This document shows, piece after piece, positions 14,801 to 21,815 of a stretch of 64,000 nucleotides of DNA; the first letter of the stretch is position 1, and each line of letters starts with the position of its first letter. The DNA is from Effrenium voratum (taxonomy: Eukaryota > Sar > Dinophyceae > Suessiales > Symbiodiniaceae), in contig CAUJNA010003001.1 of the NCBI GenBank assembly GCA_963377175.1, positions 711,001 to 775,000 of the forward strand. Direction: 5' to 3'. A program made the translations under genes and the position numbers. The notes under the pieces were generated by a model. That model did no database searches. It was not told the DNA's origin and worked only from the letters and a program-made list of their open reading frames with translations.

Positions 14801-17800
14801 GGTTTAGGGTTGGTTCAGGGTTGGTTTAGGGCTGGTTTAGGGTTGATTTAGGGCCGGTTCAGAGTTTGATGTTTGGGGTTGGGTTAGGGTTGGTTTAGGG
14901 TTGGTTTAGAGTTGGTTCGGGGCTGTTGTTGGGTCGGTTTCAGGCTCGGGTTGGTGTAGGGTCGGTTTATTCTTGGCTTTGGTTGGTGCAGGGTTGTTGT
15001 CGGCTTGGTTTAGGGTTTGAGGTTCGTTTAGGGCTGGATGGTTGGTTCAGGGTGCGCTTAAGGTTGATTTGGGCTTGGTGTAGGGTTGGTTTAGGTCTAA
15101 GGAAATTTTAGGCTTGGACCAGGGCGTTTGGGGTTTGAGGATTGTTTGGGCTGGTTTAGGGTAAGTTTAGGGTTGGCTTACGTTGGTTTTGGGTGGGCTT
15201 AGGGTTGGCTTGGGTTGGTTTAGGGTCGGTTTGGGGTTGGCTTGGGCTTGGTTTAGGGTTGGTCTAGGGCTGTTGTCAGCTGGTCGGGGTCGTTTAGGGT
15301 TGACGTGGTTTAGGGTTGATGTAGGGCGGGTTTGGGTTTGGTTTAGTTGCCGAAACTTGAAGGCTGGCCTAGGGCTGGTTTAGGGTTTGAGGTTTGTTGG
15401 GTTATGGTTGGTTTAGGGTGGGCTTAGGGTTGGTTTAGGGTTGGTTTGGGGCTGGTTTGGGGTCGGCTTTGGGTTAGGGTGGTGTAGGGTCAGATAAAGG
15501 TTGGTTTCGCCTTGGTTTTAGTGTTGGTCCAGGGTTGTTGTCGGCTTGGTTTAGGGTTTCAGGTTCGTTTAGGGCTGGATGGTTGGTTCAGGGTGCGCTT
15601 AAGGTTGATTTGGGCTTGGTGTAGGGTTGCTTTATTTCTAGGGAAATTTTAGGCTTGGACCAGGGCGTTTGGGGTTTGAGGATTGTTTGGGCTGGTTTAG
15701 GGTAAGTTTAGGGTTGGTTTACGTTGGTTTTGGGTGGGCTTAGGGTTGGCTTGGTTTGGTTTAGGGTCGGTTTGGGGTTGGCTTATAGGCTGGTTTAGGG
15801 TCGCCGAGTCGTCGCAGTTTCTTCTGCCAGTTGTCGTTCTTGCGTCTCGCGTTGGCGACTCCTCACGCGGAGAAGTGCTTACCCGAGCTTGCTGCGGAAG
15901 TGTACGTGTTTGCGAGACTTGTTCCGACGCGTCGTAGCGTTTTCGTTAATTGTTCGACAGCCATCAACTCATCACATGTTCCTCGCGTATCTGCGGTTCC
16001 CAGGTGGCGGGGCAAATGCGCTTGCCGCTACGGAAGCGATGCAAAGCTCTGCAAGCCGTCACGACGGCAGCAGAATGCTGGGCCAAGGTTCCTGAGGCAA
16101 GAGACCTGTCACCGTTTGTCACATGGAGTGCATTGAGCAGCCCACGTGCCAGGACGGATCTTTCCGACGAAGGATCGTTAAGGAGTTGCCGTGCGCAAAG
16201 ACAGTCCTGCAGAACCACGTGGACGAGCAGGAAACCAAGGTGAGAGCCAGCGAAGAAAACATGATCTGCCTCTCCACCACCGCTTTCGACGTGTGGCCCA
16301 AGGCGCGGCCCGCCGGTTGGCGCGTGGCATGCTGAATAGAGGCCTCGATGGATATCTTAGTTGACTGCGCCGTGCAGCTGGTTCCGTTGTGATTGATCGG
16401 CGCTTGGCTGGCCGGGGGCGACCTGTTGCGTGAAGCAGCGACGAAGGAGAGCTACCTTCAGCAGTTCGGATCCATCACGGAGCCTGCGGCTTTGAGCGAC
16501 AGCGGCCGGCTCGTCAAAAAGCCAGCTGAAGGGTACAATGTGCCGCGACTCGGCGTGAACTATGCGCTGCAGTAGCCTGCCCTTTGTCTGATGAAACGCT
16601 GTTTGCTACTTTGCTGTCTTTCTGTGTTGGGGCGTGCAAAATGCTAGAGTTTCCGAAATGTCTAAAAGGTCCGGGATGGCGCCCGAGTTTCCGGACAGGA
16701 AAGACAAGATGAGCATGATGTCTTGTTTTTCACTGCATGGGAGAACTCGGCGCTCGTAGCGCTACTTTCCATCTCGTGACGTGGCGATCTGGCGAGGCCC
16801 GGCGCGGTGCGCATGCAACATGAGCGGCGGCGTGGGCTGAGCAGATCCAAGTCTGTGCGTGGAGACATGGCTGATGCTGTGTGGGACGAGTTGGCCGAGA
16901 CGCAGGAGGCCCGCTGTGATCTTAGCTTTGTGCTGCGTCTAACACAGAGACGCTTTACAATGTCTTGTAGGCGCTGGAGGACATTGAGCCACGATGATGC
17001 CTGCCTGAGGGTTGGACGCACAAACCGCCGAGCCCAGCTGGAGCAGAAAATGACTGGTCAGTTTCAGAGATTCCGGAATCATGCTCCGGCAGTTTTAGAA
17101 CCCCGGTGCTTCTGGTTTTGGAACCTCGCTGGACCCGGTTTTGGAATCTCGGTCCGCCTGGTTTTCGAATCCGTGCGCGACCCCATCCGGCCCTGTAAGC
17201 CCACAAAGCAAGAAATGCACGAGCCAGCTTTCCTGCACGGTTGCCGCTATGACCACCCAGCCACTCTTCATTAAGCCCACATGGCCATGGGACAAAACCC
17301 AAATTGTACCCCCATTAAACATCCCAATCCCCACGAAAATAGATTGAAATGAGTGGTGCACCTACCCCAAAATGGTACCATGGGTTTTGACTCACAGCCA
17401 CATGTTAAAAACTATGTTCCAAAAGGAATCAGAAAGCTACCCAGCTAATCGGAGATTTGAGGTGCTCAATAGGAGGGATGCGATGCATCCTTAGTTGGAT
17501 GTAACACAAACATGTCAAAACCCAAAGGTCGAGACCTGGAAATGGACGGGAAGGGGCTATCCACCATTCCCAGCCCGAAAACAGCCCCCCGCATTCCCAG
17601 AGGTTGCGCCAATTTGGGCTTCCCCAAATGTTGTTCGGAAATGGACAGGGACACTTGCTGGTTCTCAGGGAATCATCAGGTGAACCCGAATGGTGGGGTC
17701 TCATGGCAGTTCCTACATTCCCCCATCGAACCAGCAAGTAAATCCATGACGTGCTGGCGGTCAAATATATTGTCACGCGATATTACGATGACTTAGCATG

Positions 17801-20333
17801 TTTCTAAAAACCCCGCACACCAATCCATAGATATCGGCCGTAAACAGCCTGATACGAGGGTTCCTATGAGCCAGGATGGCCTTCCTTGCACGGCGGACAC
17901 CGAAGCAAACCGAAGCCGAGGCTTGAACTGGACCATCTGCCACGGCGCCATCCCATTGGTGGGCACCCGCAGCGTGCAGCAGGCCGCCGCCCAAAAAACA
18001 CGCGCTGAACGACGCTCTGGTCCACGAACCTGGCACCTAGCAGCGGGTCGATCCCTTTTAAAGGAAAAGGGTGCAAACTGAGGTCCCACGTGAGTGGACT
18101 GGAGGGTAAGGGGGACTCGCGAAATTCAGTCCTGTTCCTGGAAGTTATCGAAGTCGGCAACTGTCGGGATTTGTCCCTTGAATCTACCATTGGGGGGAGG
18201 GGGGGGGGGGTAGAAAAGCAGAAAAGACTCTTGAGAAGCAGGAAATGAGGGGTTCCCTTGGCATCACAGAAAGTGGCCTTTCTCACATCCATGGTTCCTG
18301 GCTTGGGCAATGTTCCGCCAAAAGAGGGGGGGTTGGTGGGTTGACTGTGGGTTCTGCAAGAACCAAGACCTGCCTCGGAGTGCTTGAATGTTCGGCCAAG
18401 TTAGCAAGTTATCCACCTGACTATAATCCAACAGGGTCACCTTTTACGGGGCATGGGTACTAACAACGCACTTGGCGAAAGACCAAGTGGTTCCCTGTTA
18501 AGCAAGCTGAAAGGATTTGGTGAAATCCATATTCTCACTTCCCGACCCCCACAGATTCTTGCTGGGGAACCACTTGGCAACCCAAGAGATCTGACCTGTT
18601 CAGTCCGCTCGATCAGAACCAAGCTATTCAAGCATGAATGTAAGCCCAGTGTATCCCAATACTCACTTCCTGAGTTGATGGACTTCAAACTTTCTGGAAA
18701 GACCATTTTGGTGGTAAATAAAAAGCTTGGACTTTTTTTGGGCCATCCACTCAGCAAGTGAGAAGTAAAGCACCACCACTCTAGCAGGTCGCACTTCCCA
18801 GTGGCGCTTTCGCCAGCTTTGGTTTCCCGAAGTTCCCTACCGCTCGCCTTCTGGAGCACTTGTGTTGCTTTCGCTTGGGCCCAGCGCTCCGACTTGTTTA
18901 GGTTTTCCAGGTTTTTGAGGGTTTTAGTGGTGGTTTCACAGGTTCCTTAGGTGTTCGTCCCTTACGATCCTTACGCTCCTTAGGTTTATTAGGTTCCTGA
19001 GGCTCCTTAAGTTCCTTACGCTCCTTAGGTTTATTAGGTTCCGGTTCTCCGTAGGTTTTGAGGGGTTTTAGGGTTTACAACTTACAAGCTGTTCGCAGAT
19101 CTGAGCACATGGAACTGCGCGCGCCATATCCCAGGCCAGGGATTCCGTGGGCGCCCTAGGCTGGCGCCTCGACCCGGAGGACCGTAGGGGACCGTAGGCG
19201 AAAAACCCGCGCGTTTTTAGGGCGACGGCGCAAGTGCTTTTGGGTTTAGAAGCTTTACTTGTTGCTAGGTTCTCCAGTAGTGCCCTTGTTACCGTTTCTT
19301 TTTTGGGGGAAGGCTCCCCTACGAAAATAGGCTACAGGAAAGAATCGGGTACCAACTTTTTCTGACCTCTCTACTGGAGGACCTAGGTTGCTCGGCGGTC
19401 TTAACAAAGAGCGAACTGGTGGGTTGGTCTTAGGGGTTGGTCTTCGAGTTCGGTTTCTAGGGCCCGTCACTGGGTTTCCCGAATCAAAACGTTGACCAAT
19501 TGACCGGTGCCCCAAATTTTCCAGTGACCATTCTTTACATGCTGGTTCTCAGGGAATGATGGAATGACCCTATATAAACCATCCCCTATGGTTTCCTCAA
19601 AGGGAATCCCCAGGTTCACTCCCAACACCCGGAAGGTCATTCCAGACCTATCGCACCGGCAAGTTTATTTCAACTCTAAACTCAAGCCATGGCAAGGAGA
19701 CGAATTTGCTTTCTTCAGCTTGGCCCGTCAGGGCTGGTGTTGGCCTTAAGGACAGGGAAATAAAAGCGTTTCTTGGGAGGGTGAGGCAAGCAAGGCCCAA
19801 AATCCGTAGGGTGAGGCAAGCAAGGCCCAAAATCCGTCTGTCTGTCTGTTTGTCTGTCTGTCTGTTTGTCTGTTTGTCTGTTTGTCAGTTTGTCAGTTTG
19901 TCTGTCAGTTTGTCTGTTTGTTCGTTTGTCTGTCTGTCTGTTTGTTTGATTGTTTGTTTTTTGGGCGGGTACCCCTTTCAGGTTGGTTTTCAGGGACCAC
20001 GTTTTGGGGTTCCCCCATTTGCGCCTGAGTTCACACCAGAGGATTCCACCCGGTTTCGCCGGTGGGCGCCGATCGCTTCGGAGCCGACCAGTGGCTGCTT
20101 AGAAAAGTTGTCCGCTGGGGGAAGACTTGTGTTTTCTTCTCCGCAGCAGCTGGCCGGCTTTTTGCGCCATGTTGCCCAATTCCTCCGAGGGCAACCAAAC
20201 ATGCCGTGGGGAGTTGGGCGCTGGCTTGTGCGAACTGGGATTACGCTCCGAAGTCAGCCGCAAAAATGGGAGTCGACAGGACGTGCTGGAGTTGGACGCC
20301 AAGGCTTTGCGGAGGAGACGTGGGGTGAACTGA
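588..20333 (+). CDS. aldo/keto reductase gene, 13 exons seen, 5' end outside window
   Basis: This is an NAD(P)H-dependent aldo/keto reductase (AKR fold) split into tiny exons. Joined in order, the exons give about 250 residues ending in a stop; the family is usually 310-340, so the N-terminal barrel strands and the catalytic Asp/Tyr lie left of the window. Visible family marks in order: VVATKF (catalytic Lys, exon 2), the RALKSSLKRLG helix (exon 3), YFIHTPIHPLPLE (catalytic His, exon 4), EGLIREIGISN (exon 5), IAANQIM (exon 6), FNLLCFNSPELQAT (exon 7), IIAFGTVGQGLL (exon 8), KSMAQIC-LNWTICHG (exons 10-11), PLVGTRS cofactor-phosphate loop (exon 11), and ALGWRLDPE-DVLELD (exons 12-13). Eleven of twelve junctions keep frame with an AG|G acceptor. 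Donors are seven GC, two GT and two GA; the exon 3-4 junction is unresolved. Substrate and compartment cannot be told. The sum of family motifs in correct order makes the identity secure; single boundaries are less so. Confidence 0.88.
1499..1553 (+). CDS. AKR exon 2, catalytic Lys
   Basis: Codes TGPVVATKFLPTLLRWTE. The Lys of VVATKF is the AKR catalytic lysine. Acceptor GCATAG|G, donor ACGGAG|GCGGTT (GC). Joined to exon 3 it gives RWTEASFRRALK, as expected between strand 3 and the next helix. Confidence 0.75.
2463..2507 (+). CDS. AKR exon 3
   Basis: Codes ASFRRALKSSLKRLG, the conserved helix ending in RLG that precedes the strand with the catalytic His. Acceptor CCCGGAG|GCC. The 3' boundary is not resolved: no GT, GC or GA donor here keeps the frame of exon 4. 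A missed micro-exon, a non-standard donor or a base error are all possible. Confidence 0.68.
2631..2708 (+). repeat. intronic repeat family 1, copy in AKR intron 3
   Basis: Shares GGTTTTAAAG, TCACTACTGGA and a T-rich run ending TTTCCAGGGGA then TTAAGCAAATGG-like ends with the copies at 4229, 5151 and 8494. Same orientation as the gene. Confidence 0.6.
3350..3403 (+). CDS. AKR exon 4, catalytic His
   Basis: Codes VPEDIYFIHTPIHPLPLE. The His in FIHTP is the catalytic histidine of AKRs. Donor CTGGAG|GTGTGC is a GT donor; the join to exon 5 gives LPLEVW in frame. The 5' edge is near GGTCAG at 3345-3350 but cannot be matched in phase with exon 3. Confidence 0.8.
4021..4101 (+). CDS. AKR exon 5, GISN motif
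   Basis: 27 codons, VWVRAAAKAKKEGLIREIG followed by ISNCNAQQ. The stretch EGLIREIGISN is one of the best AKR signatures. Acceptor GTGCGAG|GTT, donor CAACAG|GCGGAC (GC). Both ends are phase 0. Confidence 0.92.
4229..4294 (+). repeat. intronic repeat family 1, copy in AKR intron 5
   Basis: Contains AAAGGGAATCTATCACTACT followed by GGACATATTTTTTCCCGGGG and GAAGCAAATGG; it lines up with the other copies over about 65 bases. Confidence 0.6.
5028..5089 (+). CDS. AKR exon 6, ANQ motif
   Basis: Codes VQRACAEAEKHGCRIAANQI plus two bases. The Asn-Gln of AANQ is the pair that contacts the nicotinamide in AKRs. Acceptor GCTGAG|GTG, donor ATCAT|GTGCCT (GT). The split ATG codon is completed by the first base of exon 7. 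Confidence 0.85.
5151..5226 (+). repeat. intronic repeat family 1, copy in AKR intron 6
   Basis: The fullest copy: GTTGGTTTTAAAGGGAATCT, TATCACTACTGGAAATATT, a T run, CCAGGGGATTTAAGCAAATG. It starts only about 60 bases after the donor of exon 6. Confidence 0.65.
6760..6830 (+). CDS. AKR exon 7
   Basis: After one base it reads FNLLCFNSPELQATAKVC then KEKNV, matching the AKR stretch NLL...SPELQAT...C. Acceptor GCCTCAG|G, donor GTCC|GCGGGC (GC). The split codon joins to exon 8 as CGC (Arg). A run of 13 G lies shortly before the acceptor. Confidence 0.87.
7618..7747. repeat. inverted repeat in AKR intron 7
   Basis: GGGGGTTGATCAAAGATCC and GGATTGTTGATCAACCCCC pair over 19 bases with two mismatches across a loop of about 90 bases. 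A second weaker pair (GGTTCTAC / GTAGAACC) follows at 7791-7857. Confidence 0.5.
8065..8120 (+). CDS. AKR exon 8
   Basis: Codes IIAFGTVGQGLLVDNLTE, the AKR strand with G-x-G-L-L. Acceptor ATCCTCAG|GC. The donor is ACGGAG|GATGCT, a GA donor; reading on through the GT or GC alternatives nearby does not give the family sequence. Confidence 0.87.
8494..8650 (+). repeat. intronic repeat family 1, split by a MITE-like insert, AKR intron 8
   Basis: CTGTTGGTTTTAAAGGGAAT (8495-8513) and ATCACTACTGGACATATTGT (8620-8640) are the two halves of family 1. Between them sits a copy of the CTAGG...CCTAG element. The nesting shows that family 1 is the older of the two. Confidence 0.6.
8513..8620. mobile_element. 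MITE-like element, family 2 (copy 1)
   Basis: Core TTTTTTTGGGGGAGGGTTCC then CACTAAAATAG and TCTAGCCTCTGGAGGAGCC. It lies inside a family 1 repeat in AKR intron 8. Ends are eroded compared with copies at 19265 and 56802. Confidence 0.55.
8734..8814 (+). CDS. AKR exon 9
   Basis: 27 codons, EKFGKIRLAKMTGLQ then RAEIEELRAAID. Acceptor CACGAG|GAG, donor ATTGAC|GCCTGG (GC). With exon 10 it gives LRAAIDERLAQKYQKSMAQI, the normal AKR helix run before the C-terminal cofactor loop. An in-frame extension to 8832 is possible but would duplicate that helix. Confidence 0.8.
8836..8886. repeat. AT microsatellite and poly-C run
   Basis: Alternating TA run to 8869, then a run of 13 C ending in CCGCAG. The C run plus CAG looks like a 3' splice site, but the sequence after it does not continue the AKR. 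Confidence 0.8.
9030..9460. repeat. degenerate tandem repeat in AKR intron 9
   Basis: Repeated phrases CACAGAAAATTCACA, TATCCTCTCACCC and CATGTCTTTTT recur in units of roughly 65-70 bases, in two blocks (9030-9170 and 9325-9460) separated by unique sequence. Confidence 0.55.
9719..10030. repeat. direct repeat pair, dispersed family
   Basis: Two copies of GCTGGTG...GAG...AGGCAGGG, ATGAGAA...GG, ATGACCCTTATATTTACCAT and CCAACTGG at 9719-9795 and 9961-10025. A third relative lies at 19541-19600 (GCTGGTTCTCAGGGAATGAT, CTATATAAACCATCC). Confidence 0.5.
10536..10600. repeat. CCAA/CCAG microsatellite
   Basis: About 15 tetranucleotide units mixing CCAA and CCAG, in AKR intron 9. Confidence 0.85.
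11308..11350 (+). CDS. AKR exon 10
   Basis: Codes ERLAQKYQKSMAQI plus one base. Acceptor GGACTGTAG|GAA, donor GATCT|GCGCCT (GC). With exon 11 the split codon becomes TGC (Cys) and the sequence reads SMAQICLNWTICHG, matching the AKR motif. A canonical AG|GTGAGG also lies at 11364 but would break the family sequence. Confidence 0.78.
11917..15803 (+). repeat. degenerate TTTAGGG (telomere-type) array with higher-order units
   Basis: Nearly 3.9 kb made of GGTTTAGGGTTG-like 11-13 base units, with TTTAGGG as the commonest heptamer and the G-rich strand on +. Rarer marker phrases recur at long intervals: GCCGAAACTTGAAGGCTGG at 12614, 13575, 14550 and 15349, and AAATTTTAGGCTTGGAC at eight places. 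The array is thus built of 0.8-1.0 kb higher-order units. TTTAGGG is the telomere repeat reported for plants and dinoflagellates; this copy is interstitial, inside AKR intron 10. Short G/W/L-rich ORFs over it are artefacts of the repeat. Confidence 0.92.
15811..17060. other. GC-rich non-repetitive tract, unknown content
   Basis: Starts sharply at the end of the telomere-like array. Several short open frames look codon-like on the + strand: 15831-15960, 16123-16335 (ends AGWRVAC, stop), 16393-16575 (starts MIGAWLAGGDLL, ends GVNYALQ, stop) and 16807-17060 (contains MADAVWDELAETQEAR). None resembles a family I know. It may be a nested gene, a retroposed piece or intron sequence of unusual base content. 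Confidence 0.35.
17089..17175. repeat. short tandem repeat, about 30-base unit
   Basis: Three units of GGTTTTGGAATCTC-like sequence separated by C/G-rich spacers (CTGGTTTTGGAACCTC, CCGGTTTTGGAATCTC, CTGGTTTTCGAATCC). Confidence 0.5.
17921..17982 (+). CDS. AKR exon 11, cofactor loop
   Basis: After two bases it codes LNWTICHGAIPLVGTRSVQQ. PLVGTRS is the AKR loop that binds the cofactor 2'-phosphate. Acceptor GCCGAG|GC, donor CAGCAG|GCCGCC (GC). It is separated from exon 10 by 6.6 kb of intron. Confidence 0.92.
18895..19050. repeat. CTCCTTAGGTTTATTAGGTTC short repeat
   Basis: TTCCTTACGCTCCTTAGG and TTTATTAGGTTCC recur two to three times just before AKR exon 12. Confidence 0.55.
19135..19179 (+). 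CDS. AKR exon 12
   Basis: Codes ARDSVGALGWRLDPE; ALGWRL is a typical late AKR motif. Acceptor ATCCCAG|GCC, donor CCGGAG|GACCGT (GA). The phase is 0 at both ends and joins SVQQ to ARDSVGALGW. Confidence 0.88.
19265..19386. mobile_element. MITE-like element, family 2 (copy 2, best preserved)
   Basis: Terminal inverted repeats CTAGGTTCTCCAGTAG and CTACTGGAGGACCTAG (one mismatch in 16). The element is flanked on both sides by GTTG, which looks like a 4-base target duplication. It is 122 bases with no coding capacity and sits in AKR intron 12, 85 bases after the exon. Confidence 0.7.
19836..19962. repeat. TCTG/TTTG microsatellite in AKR intron 12
   Basis: About 30 tetranucleotide units of TCTG and TTTG with a few CAGT variants. 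Confidence 0.9.
20280..20333 (+). CDS. AKR exon 13 with stop
   Basis: Codes DVLELDAKALRRRRGVN and a TGA. Acceptor GTCGACAG|GAC. Joined to exon 12 it gives RLDPEDVLELD, the usual last helix of the fold. A GC donor after the Lys codon (AAG|GCTTTG at 20304) would allow one more exon, so the stop is provisional. Confidence 0.72.
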   Translation, partial: DVLELDAKALRRRRGVN

Positions 20334-20460
20334 ACCCAGGGAATTCTGGCGGGGGAGTTTCCGGGGTTTCCATTTGGGTATGGGTCAAAATTAGACCAAC
20401 AGGGGACCGCAGGTTTTTTGTTAATATTGAAACGCATGTGGAAACATGAACTGTGTGTGG

Positions 20461-20503
20461 AATGCTTGACCATAATGGCATGTGCCATTTTGGCTCAAGC
20501 ATT
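20461..20503. repeat. hairpin formed by spliced-leader relic and an inverted partner
   Basis: AATGCTTGACCATAATGGC on the left pairs with GCCATTTTGGCTCAAGCATT on the right, apart from one deletion and one mismatch, with a loop of about 4 bases. The left arm therefore resembles an antisense copy of the spliced leader. Confidence 0.7.
20484..20499 (+). other. relict dinoflagellate spliced leader (3' 16 of 22 bases)
   Basis: GCCATTTTGGCTCAAG is identical to the last 16 bases of the conserved 22-base dinoflagellate spliced leader (which begins CCGTA). A chance 16-base match in a window of this size is very unlikely. It lies 81 bases upstream of the first ATG of the retroelement. Known biology: relict leaders mark DNA copies of trans-spliced mRNAs. 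Confidence 0.85.
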
Positions 20504-20579
20504 GCTCTGGGTTCCTGGAACCCAAGCTGATTGAAAAACTTTGATCTTTTGCATTTTCGAACTTAACCCCGACCAAGCA

Positions 20580-21352
20580 ATGGCTTCCTCGGCAACCTCG
20601 GCAACTTCCTTTGAGTTGATTGAGGACCAGACACTCACCGTGGAGGAGGTTGAAATGGCCAGCCAGGAGGCCCAGGACATTCGCACACGGGAGGCGGCAG
20701 TGGCGGCCGGCTTGGTTTTGGACGAGCCCGAGGCCCCGTCAGCTTCGGCGACCGATGTGATGAATGACCTCTCCAGTGCACTGGAGCGTCTCCAAGTGGC
20801 ATTTGCCACACCCTGGGGGGGGCAGACACCACGCTCCGCACCCCAGACCAGGGCACCAGGCGGTACCGGTGACGGCGGTCGCGGGCCAAAAGTACGTCAA
20901 CAAGCACTTCCCCAAGGAGGTGGAGTGTGGCTTGGTCTTGCCAAGCATCAGTGCCTGGGAAGTGGTGAGCAAGGAAAAGTTCAAGACCACGGGGGGCTAT
21001 ATGTGCAGATTTTGCAAGGGCTTTTGGAAGGCGAGCCGCGGGGGGACCAGGCTGCTCCAGATCACGGGGTGCACAGGGATAAGGCCACCTGCTTGCAGTT
21101 GGTGATGGACGAGCCCCCGGAGCAGCTGTACAATCAGTGGATCCGCGATCGGATGGAGTTCTACAAGAGGGTGGAGCCAACGGAGCCTCCCAGGGATGAG
21201 CGGCTGGTCCTGGGCGCTTCAGCTCCTCGAACGGCCTGGGGGATGTCTCCACGGCCTTGTGGTCGGTCATCCTGAGCAACCCGGAGAAGTCGGGGCTGGC
21301 GGCAATCCACTCGGTGGCGAAGGAGGCGATCCTGAAGGGAGGGAGCCGCTAG
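20580..21352 (+). pseudogene. retroelement ORF1, gag-like, frame-disrupted
   Basis: The start MASSATSATSFELIEDQ reads in one frame to about 20810, where a run of eight G precedes a change to a second frame (GQKYVNKHFPKEVECGLV, then GGYMCRFCKGFWKASRGG, with a CxxC pair). It returns to the first frame for DEPPEQLYNQWIRDRMEF and ends in the third frame with KEAILKGGSR and a TAG. About 255 codons if joined. No family is recognised; position before the pol region suggests a structural (gag-like) role. The disrupted frames suggest a dead copy or base errors at homopolymers. Confidence 0.6.
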
Positions 21353-21815
21353 GTTTTGTCTCACAACCCTGTCGGATGTGGGAGTCGTGTGATCTCTTCC
21401 TCCCGGGACTTGGGTGCCATTGGCCCCGTCTCCGGGGGGGGGGGAAATGTCTTCCTTGGGTTCGGTTTTCACAATTGTTTCCTAGCTTATTGCCTTTTGG
21501 TGGAGCACGTGGGTTTTTCCGGTGGCATGGCAGTGGAGCCACGTCACGGCAGCTTGATCTCCTCGACCATGAGGCCACATGCATTAGCTGCCCCAAGGAC
21601 GGGCCATCTCAGCCACGGTTCGGAAAAAGTGGCTGCGGCCGACTCATGGTTTCCTTGAGGTCCCCTTATGGTTTTGGGGTATCCCCCACCTGGTCGGTGG
21701 ACGTGTCGGGATGCGTGTGGCCTGCCTGCTCCATCTGCACTCTGCATTCTGCATGCATTGTGCCGCGGTTGGGTCCCGGCGGTTCGATAGGAGGCTCAAA
21801 ACCCCCTTTTTCATC
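21353..21815 (+). other. spacer between retroelement ORF1 and ORF2
   Basis: T- and G-rich sequence without a convincing open frame; the overlapping short ORFs have no coding character. The next credible start is the ATG at 21816. Confidence 0.5.

Noticed and set aside
11982..15383. Several 60-94 codon ORFs rich in Gly, Leu, Trp, Arg and Val
   Set aside because: They are frames through the GGTTTAGGGTTG array and reflect its period, not protein coding.
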